From NCBI GenBank assembly GCA_002786065.1, contig NHNY01000005.1, forward strand, positions 248,001 through 312,000: a stretch of DNA of 64,000 bases. Reading direction: 5' to 3'. The DNA comes from Microcyclospora pomicola. Its lineage: Eukaryota; Ascomycota; Dothideomycetes; Capnodiales. The number at the start of each line of letters is the position of its first letter. The first letter of the stretch is position 1. Both the position numbers and the translations under genes were made by a program. This document shows, piece by piece, positions 24,666-35,956 of the stretch. A model generated the notes under the pieces. That model did no database searches and had not been told where the DNA came from. It was given only the letters and a program-made list of their open reading frames with translations.

Positions 24666-25910
24666 TTATAACGTCGCGGTGGGGAAGTAATGTTGATCCC
24701 ACAAGTACTCGTAGTCCTCGACGATGTTGCCGACCATGTCCAGCAACGGCTTGTTCTTGAGCGCGCCCGCCACGGAGCCGATCATGCCGCGGGTGACGTT
24801 CTCGTAGAAGGCACCACGCATCATCCACCAGCCCAACGCCCAGCCTCGCTTCTTCAGCTCCTCACGTTCGAGTTGTGTCAAGCCGCGTGCTCCGCCAGGC
24901 CTTCGGGTCTCGAGATCGTGCTTGGCCAGTTGGCGGGCACCGTATTCGATGCTGAGACCCAGCAGCCATGGCCTCCAGTCTGCTTTGCCTCGACCGTCTG
25001 CTCGTTGACACCAATACGCCATAGCCATCGCATAGAGGACCGGGCGAACGATATAGAGCACCTCGGCCGCCTCTCCCAGCCCTGACACGCGATGAAGCAA
25101 TGCCTTCGGCGGCTTGATATCGTCCGCGGTGAGCACTTTCGACAGCAGATAGCTCGAGATATCCTCCGAGCTCGGGAGAGGCGGCAGTGTGAGCGAAGTC
25201 CTCGGCATGGTCCACCTTTCGCTCCCGGCCTCACTCCTCTCCGACGGCGGGCTCGGCAGCATCGTCTCGTGATCGTATGCCGGCTTCTCCTCCACCGTCT
25301 CGACCACCACCTCGCGCTCCGGCAGCGGCGGGCTCAACAATGGCCGCGAATTCGTCAACCGCATGAGGATCAGCCGACATGTCGCCTTGACCGCCTCCAG
25401 CAGCACGATAACGCGCCACCGCGTCTGCTCGCCCCGCCGCTTCGCCAGCATCTCCAGCAACAACTCCGTGTACTGCACGACCGACAAGCTCAGCGCCGTC
25501 CGCCGATACGTCGCGCTCTTCTGGCAGTAGAACCGCGTGTAGCGCGCGTGCGGGGTCTGGTGGAGTTTCTGGCCCTGCAGCGACAGCGCCAGGGCCCGCG
25601 ACAGCAGCGAGTCGTGGTACAGGGCCACCAGCTGCACGGTCGAGTTGAGCGATTCCGAGGCGATTTCGGATTCACGGAAGCGTCCTGCAAGATCACGACA
25701 CAACGTCAGCATTTCATCCCTTCCGTGTATTTCTGGTCGGTTGCGACCTCACTGACCAGGAAGGATATATGTGAGCGAGCGCAAAGCGCCTTCGACCTGC
25801 CCGACGGCACCCGCGTTCTTGGTGATGAAGTCGCTATACATGTGGATCCATTGCGGCGGCAGCGAGACGGCCAGCTTGGTCTGCTCCGCCACTAGGCGTA
25901 GGCGCTCCAT
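24666..25910 (-). CDS. pex16: Peroxisomal membrane biogenesis protein Pex16
   Basis: Peroxisomal membrane protein needed for peroxisome membrane assembly. Two exons: 25757-25910 (ATG at 25910) and 24666-25684, with a 72-nt intron, giving 390 residues. Exon 1 carries YSDFITKNAGAVGQVEGALR and SLTYILPG, the family N-terminal block; the splice joins G to GA to read PGRFRESEIASESLNSTVQL. The middle has a Pro/Ser/Glu-rich insert. The C-terminal part has WLLGLSIEYGARQLAKHDL, LKKRGWALGWWMMRGAFYEN and ends LWDQHYFPTATL, all typical of Pex16. An open frame begins at an intronic ATG near 25712 but misses the conserved N terminus, so the spliced start is preferred. Confidence 0.94.
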
Positions 25911-26582
25911 GGCGCGAGGTTCAGGAAGAGGTGTCGCCCAGTCGCAGCAGGAGATGTGAAGGAGCTGAACCGCGGGTATGTCGTGCTGTCACGATGGAGA
26001 CCCGCGCACTGTGACGCTTCAGAGACCGCTCCCTATTCCTTGCTTGATACTGGTGGTGATCTAAATCTGCTCGGTGAAATGAGTGACGTCCTGTGTAGGC
26101 GGAAGATATGGGTATGGGGATGGAGTTGATAGCGCTCGTGGTCATGGACGCATCGCATGCACGGCAGCACGATCCGTAGTAGTGGACTGCGGGCCCACCA
26201 CCGAGGCATGTGAGAGTCGCGACGCGTCACGTGATCTACAGGATCTATCAAACATAAAACACATTCTTGTAACGATCCACGCTCAAGCTAGATGTGCAAA
26301 GTACTTCCCTCTTACGTGAACAAGAAGCAGGTGTAGAGCCTTTGCAAGCAGAGCGGCCTTGTGAATCCAGCCAATGCTGGCATCAAGCTATATCACACAT
26401 CACGCGATCAAATAAGATCTCCAATAGGGGAACACGATATGCAAACGTGAAAGACTGAAATAAGATGTAACTCCAATTGTATTAAGGACGAACGCACTAT
26501 GGGTATTGCAGCACGCTCCTAGCGATTGATGAAACTGTACACGACGCCGATCTCCTCCACATGTGTCCACTTTGTGATATGT
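25911..26582. other. Intergenic: pex16 upstream region and transporter 3' flank
   Basis: Contains one TCACGTGA octamer (26227-26234). No gene seen. Confidence 0.55.
26227..26234. promoter_or_regulatory. TCACGTGA E-box octamer (Cbf1-type) upstream of pex16
   Basis: Perfect 8-bp palindrome containing CACGTG, 317 bp upstream of the pex16 start codon. Cbf1-type bHLH proteins prefer TCACGTG; a cbf1 gene is present in this window. Binding is an inference. Confidence 0.4.
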
Positions 26583-28544
26583 CTAGATGACCGTACCCTT
26601 GTTCTGCTTCTTGTCGACGTTGTAGTTCTTCCAGATGGCGATGGCCGGGATGGCGGCGATGAGGATGGCGGTCGAGGCGACACCGCCCCACTTCTGCACC
26701 TGGCCGTAGGCGTAGTTGATGGCGTCGCGCTCGACAGTGCCTGGGAGGTAGGAGAGCTGGGTCACGTAGCCACCGAGATAGATGGTGCTGACGAGAGACT
26801 GTTCACTAGCCGGGAGCATGCGGGCGAGCGCCTTGGGGAAGACATCGCCGTAGATGGCCGAGGCGACAGAGTAGCCGATGGCGCCGCCAACGCTGGAGAA
26901 CAGACTGACGAGCGAGAGCGCCATGGGCACGCCAGCACGATCGGCCGCGGCCATGACGGCCATGTTCTCGCTGATGACCAGGATTCCACCAGCGCAAGCG
27001 ATGAAGATCTGGGTCATGATGACATAGCCGATCTCACCATCCCCACCACGGAAGTGGATCACCAGGCCCGAGCCCAAGAACATGAGCGGCAAGCCGAAGC
27101 ACAATGCTTCGTACTTGAAGTGCTTGCTGTACCGCACCCACAAACCGAAGACGACGCCGAAGAAGCAGGAACCCACGCTGTAGATCTGCGTCATGTATCC
27201 GGTGTATGTGAGGTTGAGGTCGTACACCACCAGCACGAAGTAGTAGTATTGCGAGTCCCAGCAGTAGAAGCTGAAGAAGAGGATTGCGGAAAGAGCGCAG
27301 GCACCCAGGACGGTGCGGTTCTTGAACAGTTCCCACTGCACGAAATGCACGCGCGCGCCGAATTTCTCCCAAAGCGCGAAGACAGGGAAAAGGAGGACGC
27401 CGATGACGACCATGGCGATGAACCCGGCGCTGTTATATCCAGGCAGTCTGCCCCAGGTGACCAAGCTGAAGGGCAGGAGGAACAGGATGAAAGCAAGCAT
27501 GAGGAGGACCGCGCCGACGACTGTTCAGCGAGTCAGCCATAGTCTTTCAACTGAGGTCAAATAGGAGAGGACTTACTGTCGAACTCAATCAAGTAGTGCG
27601 ACACTGACTGAGCTGCCGTCCTTCCACTCGCTTCACGTTTGTACAATCCGAGCTTCTCAGCCTTCTTCTGGTAGAACTTGAACACGAGTCCCAAAGGAAT
27701 GAAGACGAACGGCTGGACGATACAGAAGAGGCCGATGCCCCATCTCCAGTTGTCGATCTTGGCGCCATAGAACAAGGAGTTGGCCGCCAAGGGCGCCGTG
27801 AAGGCAGTGATGATGAATGGGGTGGAGACGAATGCCCAGCAGAAAGCACGGTTGCGCAGTCCAGAGGTATCGGCCACGAAGATGTCCATGATCAGGTACA
27901 GCGCATCATATCCGACCCAATAGAGCACGTAGCCGGCCGCATAGCTGTTGGGGCCGTTGCACGATGCGAGGATGATCATGCCCAGGATGTAGACCGCGAA
28001 GAAGACCAGGAACCCTTCGGCCCGACCCCAGATCACCAGGATCTTGGCGATCGGGAGCTTGAGCACGCCGGCAATGACCACTGCGAGGATGTTGGCAGTG
28101 TAGACAGCTGGAGCAGTGGCGAAGTCGCTATATGCGGCCGCAGTAGCTTGGTTCAGGATGGATTGCTGGAACGCCAGCATGAAGAAGCAGAGCCACACCC
28201 TGTGTATCTGGTCAATCCCACTGCTGATACCCATCGTCAACGACGTCCACAAGCAGTACTTACCATAGATACACAGCAATGACCGTCTTCTTGCCCCACA
28301 CCAACGCCGCCGCTTCAGCCTTTTGTTGACCGAGCTGTGCATCCGCGGTGACCGTGTCGGGGTGGAGCTGGACCTCCTTCTCGTTGCGCGCCTCGAGACT
28401 CAGGGTGTCGCTGTCGCTGCCCGAACCTACCTGTTCAGAAGCGTAGAGCGACTGCTCCTTATCGGCCACAGCATGTTGCTGGGTGACGTGAGCGGCAAGA
28501 TGCTCGTCACCACGCGAGCGCCGGGCATTGGAGAGGATGCCCAT
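26583..28544 (-). CDS. MFS siderophore-iron transporter (SIT/ARN, MirB-like)
   Basis: Major-facilitator transporter expected to import ferric siderophores by proton symport. Three exons: 28264-28544, 27577-28199 and 26583-27520, with introns of 64 and 56 nt in consistent phase, giving 613 residues. A hydrophilic N terminus of about 90 residues precedes roughly 14 membrane helices. Family-type segments include [60 protein letters not shown] and, in the second half, [20 protein letters not shown] and [20 protein letters not shown]. This ordering matches the SIT subfamily (Arn1-4, MirA-C) rather than UNC93 or sugar carriers. Three ATCWGATAA iron-GATA sites lie upstream (28652, 29293, 29767), supporting iron-repressed expression. 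No siderophore synthase gene is adjacent in the window. Confidence 0.9.
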
Positions 28545-28651
28545 GTTGAGCGAGCGATTGTCTATGTACACCCTCGGACTTAAGAAGCGAGCAGTATGTA
28601 TGGAGGGGTGCAGAGAAGAGAGCAAGAGCAATGACAATGAAAAGACCCAAG

Positions 28652-28660
28652 ATCAGATAA
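28652..28660 (+). promoter_or_regulatory. Iron-GATA factor site ATCAGATAA
   Basis: Matches ATCWGATAA, the consensus described for SreA/Sre1-type iron-responsive GATA repressors. It is 108 bp upstream of the transporter ATG and overlaps a second GATAAGAT. Confidence 0.65.
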
Positions 28661-29292
28661 GATCGAAGAAAAAGCGGCAGGGCCGTCACGCCTTTTAATA
28701 GTGCAGGGCAGGAAGGAGCGGACATAACAACACGAGCCATCTCAGGGCTCCATCCGATGGCGTCGTGGTGGTGGGTCGGTTGGGACCACGAGGGCACCGA
28801 AGCAGCGTGGTGCGGTAGTGGCGAGCTCGGACGAGTAGCTAAGGTACTATACCGACCCAGTCGGGAGCAATAACAGGCGAATATCGCCCTCAAAAGAGAT
28901 GTACGTACATACCAGCGCGCCCACCATCCATCACGAACGACCCGATCGATAACGCCAGAATTAGGGTTCACTGACCACTGCCACGCCGCAGCGAGACCAA
29001 CAGGCCCCACCGAGATCGGAGACTTCGCAGAAGCAAAACGCTCACTACTCGGCAAAGGACGTGATTCGAATGCGAGTCCGATGCCCACAGACAGCAAGTG
29101 CTAGGTACGAGCATCCATCCCAGCATCGGAAATAAATCATAGATTGATGGTCGAACCCATGTCCCACGCAGAACAATCAACAGAGAATCGCCGCACGAGT
29201 CTGCACAAATGTCGACCATGGCGGACAGGTGAAGTCACCATGGCCTCCATCGCAAGCCCCCATCTGATTATGCTGGCACGGCAGAGAGAAGG

Positions 29293-29301
29293 ATCTGATA
29301 A
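29293..29301 (+). promoter_or_regulatory. Iron-GATA factor site ATCTGATAA
   Basis: Second perfect ATCWGATAA match, about 750 bp upstream of the transporter start codon. Confidence 0.6.
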
Positions 29302-29766
29302 CCTAATTGCTACGGCGGCGTGCCTCGCTTGTCTGCTGGCTCGATGGCTGAGGAGAGCCCACGGCCGCGCGCCCGACCGCGCAGAATGACACGGTAGGAT
29401 CGACACCGAGTGGGCCCAATGCTACCTGGTCAAACTCTGCTGGTTCTGACGACGCGGACGCGCGCTTGGCTGCTTTCGACTTGGCGGCGAGCTGCCAAAG
29501 CGTCGGCCATTATTCGGTCTTGGTCGCGGTGTGTGCGAGTCGCGCGTTGGCAGGTTGCGAACGGCGCTGCTGGCGTGGGTGTCGCATGCGTGGTCGTGGG
29601 TGTGGCCATTGTCACAACTGCGATCGCAAGACGTCAAGCATACTAGCGTTCGACACATGCAGTGCGACATGGACAAGTCAGGTGGGACAAGCTACCGAGG
29701 ATCGATATTTTCTACGGAGTATCTAGTCAAATATGCAGGGTACACAATTCTGCCGTTGAGCTGATG

Positions 29767-29775
29767 ATCTGATAA
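29767..29775 (+). promoter_or_regulatory. Iron-GATA factor site ATCTGATAA
   Basis: Third perfect ATCWGATAA match, about 1.2 kb upstream of the transporter start codon and in the same orientation as the other two. Confidence 0.55.
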
Positions 29776-30483
29776 CGAAATGCAGCAGAAATCAATACCC
29801 GCCTTGCCGCCACGATGCGACACGCCATGCCACGCCTCGAGAGACTCCACACGCGGCTGCATTCAGTCTTTCATTGGTTGGCCGTGTCGTGCTCGCCGCG
29901 AAATCCCACGCCGACCACCACCGCAGCGAGGTCAAAGCAGATACTACTGCGATTCTCAATCTCCCATTTTTTTGGCCATGCCTATCTCGTCCCACATCGC
30001 CGGGCTCGCCGAAACTAGCAACTTCGGATAGTTCGGTCCAACGACATGACTCGTGAACAATGGACATGCTTTCCCATGGCGCTCGCGCATGGACTCGTCC
30101 AGCTCACGTGGGCATGGCTTGATGCAGCCCAACCGGCATCTGACGCTTGGCATTGCATCGTCCAGACCGACATCGCAGTGTCCATGGCTTTCGATATGGT
30201 AATAGACTCCGCATGGCCTGTCTGAATGCAGCCTTCGTGACGAGTCTGGAACCTTCGCATGTCGAAGGAGGGTCCGTCAGACGAGCGTAACGCTTGCAAG
30301 ACTCGTTGCGCCTTCTTGTGAGTGTGCTGGTGGCTGCTTAGGCGTTGCAGTGTTTCGCACCAAAGTCTGTCTCTGTCGGAACACCGACACGTGTTGCCGT
30401 AAGTGGAACGACGAGAAAATTTTCAACTGTGATCAAAGTCTGGAAGCAGTAGACTTTGGATGATCGTTTCACGTTGCAATGGC

Positions 30484-32418
30484 TCAAGGTGGTATCTTGA
30501 GATGTTCTTGCTGCTGCTTGACGAAACGGCGCCACGTGTTGGTGAGCACAAGATATAAGATGCTTGCCTCGGCGGCATCGAAAAGGCCTTCGTTGAAGCC
30601 TGGCGGGCATCGGAAGGTATTCTGTGACTGACTCATCGTCATTCCCGGTGCTGTGTTCTCTCGAGATTCCGGAGAGGAAGGAGCTGTTGAAGAGGCTGGA
30701 GTAGCCGTTGTGCTGATCACTGTCACTTTGAAATCATCCATCTTCTTCTCGGGCCAATGTCCGGTGGTGGTGCCATGGTTATTGGCGAACCGTTCGACGT
30801 CGAAGAAGCTTTTCATTGGTTGGGATGCTTGCGTTGGTGTTTGCGCGCGTGCCTCGTTGTACCGCTCGACATAGGGGCTCAGAATCTCACGGAGGTTACG
30901 AGACACATTATCCTCGATGTTGATGGGGAATTCAGCCTCGAGGGTGATGCTATCGCAGTAGATGTGAACAGCGGTGTTCATGAGGTATTCCTGGGCGCTG
31001 GCAATGACCTCGCCGGTTGCTGGGTTCCGAGGTGCGGTGCGCCATATATTCCGCCATCCACGGACCTGCAATAGGAAGATGATGTTTTCGGCGCTGAAGT
31101 CCTTCCTGGCGGCAAAGTAGAGTAGTGGCGCGGGATTGATTGCTAGCGCTCGATCGAGTGCTGCCATGCGGTACATTCCCAGACCTTCCGGGATGCCAGA
31201 CGCGACCAAGTCATTGAACAGATGGTTAGTGTCGCTGAAGATCATTTCTTCGTCTGTCACAGCTGAATGGAATGGCCGGGCTGGTATCTGTAGAGGGTCG
31301 CTCGATGGCCGATAATGCTCGGGAGAATAACGTCGGTTATATGCGGATTGCTTGAAATATCCATAGATGGGAAACATGATGGTGACGAGCTGCATGATCA
31401 TGATGCCAGGTGCGAGCCACATGGGTGGCACCCACCATCTGTTCACCGGTTTGAAGGCATCAGTGTAGAGCGCGGCAAGCCACAGCGGAGTCCCTGGGAG
31501 GCTGTGATGCTGTGTCAGAACAGTTGCGCACTTGGACGTTCGTGTGTTCACCTACCCAGATACAACGCTGAGAATAGTCTGAAGTCGCCAGTGATGCATG
31601 TCCTGGATATCTCGGACTTGGTACAAAGTATAAGGTCCGAGCACCCATGCCCAGGCCAATTGCCAGAATGCTGATGGGATCCTGGAGAGCAGTCAGTCAG
31701 GACAAGTCGTCACTCATTTTCACAGACATGAGAACGGCTCACCAAGCATATGATTTTCGACATAGCGCCTGTCCCTTGCTGTGAGACAGTCCCATTGGAA
31801 AGCTAGACCAATCACCTTGCAGCACAGGGCTCGTAGCAAAGAGCACGGCGGTCACAATAAGCTTTCAAAGGTCAGTGTTACACTCCCAGCATGTGTAAAT
31901 GGTGATATTCATACCTGGATAAGCATGCCCACGGCGATATACACATAGCCCTTCTGAGTCTGAGTGAGGTGCGTCCATGACCAACGGTTCCTCGACGCTT
32001 TGGTAAGCTCATTGGAGAGCAGTCCGGCAAAACTGGCGGATGGAGATGTCGGACAATCGAGCAGCTTTCTTTGCTGATCGCTGATGTTGCGCAATTGCAG
32101 GGCATTGGCCTGGAAGAGCGCGATGCCGAAGGGGAGGTAGACACTCATGATCCAGAACTCCACCCCGCATAGGAAGTGCCCATTCGTGGTGTAGGCCAGG
32201 AAGATCTTGACGAGGTAGACATGGAGCAACAGGGTGGAGACGATGGCCAAGGGCACGTTGCGCATGCGAATGTACGGCAGCCGGCGATTCCACACCAGCC
32301 AGCCCATTCCGGTGAAGAGAACGACAGACCAGGCGATGATGATGCCAGCATATGCCTTGCCCAGGCTGTCCCAGTTGACCAGGTCGCCCCAGTCGCGACC
32401 TTTGGGGTTCAAAGGCAT
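30484..32418 (-). CDS. Seven-helix membrane protein with C-terminal RGS domain (GprK-like)
   Basis: Probable plasma-membrane regulator of heterotrimeric G-protein signalling. Four exons: 31915-32418, 31743-31861, 31556-31681 and 30484-31501, with introns of 53, 61 and 54 nt, all in frame; 588 residues from ATG 32418. The first 300 residues contain seven hydrophobic helices, for example AGIIIAWSVVLFTGMGWLVW, PLAIVSTLLLHVYLVKIFLA, FWIMSVYLPFGIALF, YVYIAVGMLIQLIVTAVLFA, FWQLAWAWVLGPYTLYQV, a helix around QTILSVVSGLPGTPLWLAAL, and PGIMIMQLVTIMFPIYGYF. After a linker an RGS-like helical domain (about residues 345-575) reads SGIPEGLGMYRMAALDRALA, ENIIFLLQVRGWRNIW, LMNTAVHIYCDSITLEAEFP and, near the end, FDAAEASILYLVLTNTWRRF. 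A 7TM-RGS fusion is known in fungi as the GprK class. The splicing of exons 2 and 3 is my reconstruction. Confidence 0.83.
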
Positions 32419-34531
32419 GATGGTCGCTAATAAGTCTCGGCGGTATGACAACGTCGCCACGTGTCGCACATGCGATGGCAGATGGCGATCCGCACGATCA
32501 GCAGCTGCAACTTCGGTACAGCGTGAGGGTGGCGCGTATCATCACGACGGCTCGACAGACACGAAGAGAAGAGGAGTCGTGGTATGTGAGACAGGAGAGA
32601 TGGCTCGTGGCAGTCTCTGGCGGCGAGATCTATGAGTGTGGTCGTGCTGTAGCCAGCGGGAGGGGGGAATGCGCCCGGGGAAAGAGAGTCGAGGACTACA
32701 GAGACCGCGGAAAAGTCTAACAACAATGTGCCGTCCTCACATCCTGGCCGGCAGATATCGAATCGTCAAGCTCAGCACGCACGAACAACAATGCTCCCGG
32801 CACGCCGGATTACGGCCGATCGGTCTGGAAGATCGTTGACCATGTCAACGCGCATGGTTCCCACGTGAAGATATCATGCTGTTCACCACATCCCAACTGT
32901 CGCAAGCAGCCTGTTCACCCGTCACTTCTACGGGCTGTCTTCCAGACGCGTGCCCGTGTTTGCACCAGCAGCACCACCGTCCACGCCACCGCCTACATAA
33001 ATCAAGCGAAGGAATGGCCACGCCTGCCTAGGCAATCTTCATGTGCTTGCCAGAGTGGGCAGCTAGCCAGGGCCAGTCCGGCCATCAGCCAGCCAGCGCC
33101 CGTCTCTCGTCTCCACCCACACCACAACACGTTCGATTTGCCGCAGACTCCATCACGCCGCAGCAACTTTCATCATAGGGCCACCTAATCCCTGTGCCCA
33201 GATCATTGCACCCCTGCAGCCCATGATTCTCAGCCTCATCTAGACGTGACGAGTCCTGCTCTACGACTCGCTCGTCGCCATACCAGAGAAAGTGAGATTC
33301 GTACACACTCTGATAGACTCCGCAGCAATAGGCGGCAAGACGAAGAAGGTAAAAGCAAAGCAAGCTCCATCCAGCACCTACGTATGCCCTGCACCTCGCA
33401 TACCAGAAAACCACTTTTCCCCGCAATCAGCACTAGCGGAGCATGCATGCCTGCATCCCCCATCCCACCAGAACTCGACTAATAATAATGTACACGGAGC
33501 CCGTCAGTGCCATGCATGATGCATCACCACCACAGCACTATTCACGAGCCCATGCTGCCGGGCCGTCGATCAGCGGTGCGGTACCATCGTCGAACATGCT
33601 GGGCATCGCCCTAGATGCTGCGTGGGAAAGGCTTATCACGGCACGAGCTCGCTCGCTTGCGCTGTGCGGTGGTCGTCCTTGATCATCGCAGTATTCTCCG
33701 TCGTGCCCGGAAATGCTTCAGTCTGAAAAAGGAATGCCGACGCACACTGCTGGGTAGGAACCTTCACTACCGGACGCATTCTTCTGCTGCACTGATTTGG
33801 TGTAGTGGAGGGCGAGGCTTGTTCGTCACTGTGTCCACAGTGGATGCCACGGAGGGCAGAACAGCAGGCACACATAGGCCACCGAGCCAAACGCTGCGTT
33901 GATCTGCAAAGTGTCAGCAGCAGTCCTCACGTCGTTGCAGATGAAACAGCCGACACGATCCGCTGCTGCTGACGCTGAGGCAAGTCTTCCAAGACCAAGA
34001 TCGATGATCAGAAAATCGACCCGAGAATTCTCCTCGGTCTTTTATCTGCACTCGTGCTCCGAAGCACTCGCCGTGCATCGAGCGCAGGATTAGTGACGTG
34101 CGTTGAGTAACGTAGCTATTGCAACGCTGACAAGCTCTTCACAACTATCGAGCAACGCAGGAAAGTGGAAGCTATGCTTCATGCACATAAGCAGAACGAT
34201 TGAAAATGTGATCATGAGTTGAAGAATGATGATATGCTAACGCTGATGCCAATGCCGCTGCCCGACGAAAAACCAATGTCATGGATATCCAACACGAAGA
34301 CGGCCGTGAAAACTTCCCTTTCTGTTACCTTTTCCATTCATCAATGCTTCATGCGTTCCTTTCCTTGGAATCATTCTCAAATCTCTCCTCGATTCCCGTT
34401 TGTTGTATAGCCAGAAAAATACACGTATGTACAAGGTCGGTGTCGTCATAACAGACATTTCTCCTCATCGGATGAGAGCGGAGAATACACAAAACTCCAT
34501 GCTCGAGAAATGGAAGCATCAACAAGTCCAT
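32419..34531. other. Gene-poor stretch of 2.1 kb
   Basis: Promoter region of the 7TM-RGS gene and 3' flank of the aspartic protease. Short overlapping open frames only, no family match, no repeat of note. Confidence 0.5.
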
Positions 34532-35956
34532 TTACATGGCAAACATGAGGCCAGCGCCCACCGCACCGACCAATGCCATGTTGTAACCCACAGCGGCGGT
34601 CGGCATGGCAAGACTCGATCCGGTAGTGACGCCACTGGGCAGGCCACCGTTCCTGGCGCCACCCGTGACAGCTGCAACGTCGGTAACGGCGCTGGTCACC
34701 GTGGTCGCATCTGGGATGCTCGAGTCGGTGATCTCCTGGATGTCGTCGTCGGAGCTGTCGAAGTCGGTCTGCGCGAGCGCGATCTCGTTGTTGTGCAGGT
34801 CATAGACGATGTAGGCGGAGCGGATGAAGGTGTCGCCGAGGACGGTATCATCTGAGGGCAGAATACCGAGGATGCATACATCTTGCCCGTTCTCGGTACC
34901 CGCTACGATCACCAGCTCACTCAACGCCACCTTGATCGTGGGAGAGGAGAAGGTGAAGTCTACAGTCTTGTCCGAATTGCCCAAGCTGCAGTCGACGAAG
35001 GCGGCGCCTTCTTGCGAGTCGTACTCGGCGCCGACCTGAGTGAAGATGTCCTGCGCGATGCTATCGGGGAGATACATCAAACTGCTTCCGGAGTCGAGCA
35101 GGGCAGGGATGGCTTGGTCGCTCGCAATGGAGCCTTCGTCCCCGTTGTACCCGACTGCCGTGAGCGCAATGATCAGCTCGAGGTATTCGTTGTACTCCTT
35201 GATGACCGGCACACTTTGCAGCGATCCGGTGTACTTGGCTGTGTTGACACCTCCAAACAATATGGATCCTGTCGACGCATCCAGATCGTTCAGCCACAAG
35301 CTGTATGCGTTGGTGTTGATGTAGCCCTGGTCTACCAAGTTCACTGGTACATTGGCATATGGCTCGTTGCCGTAGTACGCCGCGGCGACTTCGTTGTTCA
35401 CATAGCCAATGCCTAGGATCCCTTCCATCGACGACGAGGTGTAGCCAATGCCGAATTGCTGGTCGTCCAGCGAAATGCCACCGAAGCTCACGACGTCCTT
35501 GACATAGTCACCAGCGGACCCCGAGCCGTCCACATATGAGATATTGAATTCACTGTTGACATAACTGTACGTGGAGCTGGAATTGCCACTGTACGTGCCG
35601 GACGTGTCGCATGGGTCGTCGCTCTCTTCACACAGCTGGCTACTGGCGGTGTTGACCCACAGATCGCTGGACCCGGTGTCGATGTGCAACCGCAGCGACT
35701 GGGCGGGAGTACCAATCGTGACATTCATGAAGTATAGCGTCTCTTCGTTGTCCAGGTCCACGCTGACAGTATTGGACCGTCTGCGCATCCGCCGTGCCCG
35801 ATCCCGCGCAATGGGGTTCTCTACATGTCGGCGCTGGAACTCGTGTTGCACGACCTTAGGCGCCGATCCGTCCGTTCTTCGTCGGAGGTTCAAGGAAGCT
35901 TCTGTGACGCTGAGAAGCCCGGTCGCCGCAACGGCGAGCGTAGCGAACGACGGCAT
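34532..35956 (-). CDS. Secreted aspartic protease, pepsin family A1 (yapsin/candidapepsin-like)
   Basis: Single exon, 474 residues, ATG at 35956. A signal peptide covers about residues 1-20 (MPSFATLAVAATGLLSVTEA). A propeptide follows with a basic cluster RDRARRMRRR (51-60), a likely Kex2-type processing site. The catalytic motifs are Asp93 in HIDTGSSDLWV and Asp288 in ALLDSGSSLMYL. The flap tyrosine is likely in FNISYVDGSGSAGDYVKD. Paired cysteines flank ESDDPCDTS and FVDCS..DVCILGI. The C terminus has a Ser/Thr/Asp-rich region and a final hydrophobic segment (GYNMALVGAVGAGLMFAM), suggesting GPI anchoring. Expected to act at the cell wall or outside the cell. Substrate not predictable. Confidence 0.93.
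   Translation of the reverse strand: MPSFATLAVAATGLLSVTEASLNLRRRTDGSAPKVVQHEFQRRHVENPIARDRARRMRRRSNTVSVDLDNEETLYFMNVTIGTPAQSLRLHIDTGSSDLWVNTASSQLCEESDDPCDTSGTYSGNSSSTYSYVNSEFNISYVDGSGSAGDYVKDVVSFGGISLDDQQFGIGYTSSSMEGILGIGYVNNEVAAAYYGNEPYANVPVNLVDQGYINTNAYSLWLNDLDASTGSILFGGVNTAKYTGSLQSVPVIKEYNEYLELIIALTAVGYNGDEGSIASDQAIPALLDSGSSLMYLPDSIAQDIFTQVGAEYDSQEGAAFVDCSLGNSDKTVDFTFSSPTIKVALSELVIVAGTENGQDVCILGILPSDDTVLGDTFIRSAYIVYDLHNNEIALAQTDFDSSDDDIQEITDSSIPDATTVTSAVTDVAAVTGGARNGGLPSGVTTGSSLAMPTAAVGYNMALVGAVGAGLMFAM

Larger units (their letters stand above)
28545..30483. other. Long upstream interval of the siderophore transporter
   Basis: 1.9 kb between the transporter start and the 3' end of the 7TM-RGS gene. 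No gene seen. Three perfect ATCWGATAA motifs (listed separately) and one CACGTG (30105-30110) occur in it. Confidence 0.6.

Noticed and set aside
24666-25712. Unspliced start of pex16 at 25712
   Set aside because: That ATG lies in the intron; the spliced upstream exon supplies the conserved Pex16 N terminus in phase.
26583-32418. Possible siderophore biosynthetic or secondary-metabolite cluster around the iron transporter
   Set aside because: Neighbours are pex16, ATG8, a 7TM-RGS protein and a protease; no NRPS, hydroxylase or acyltransferase gene is present in the window.
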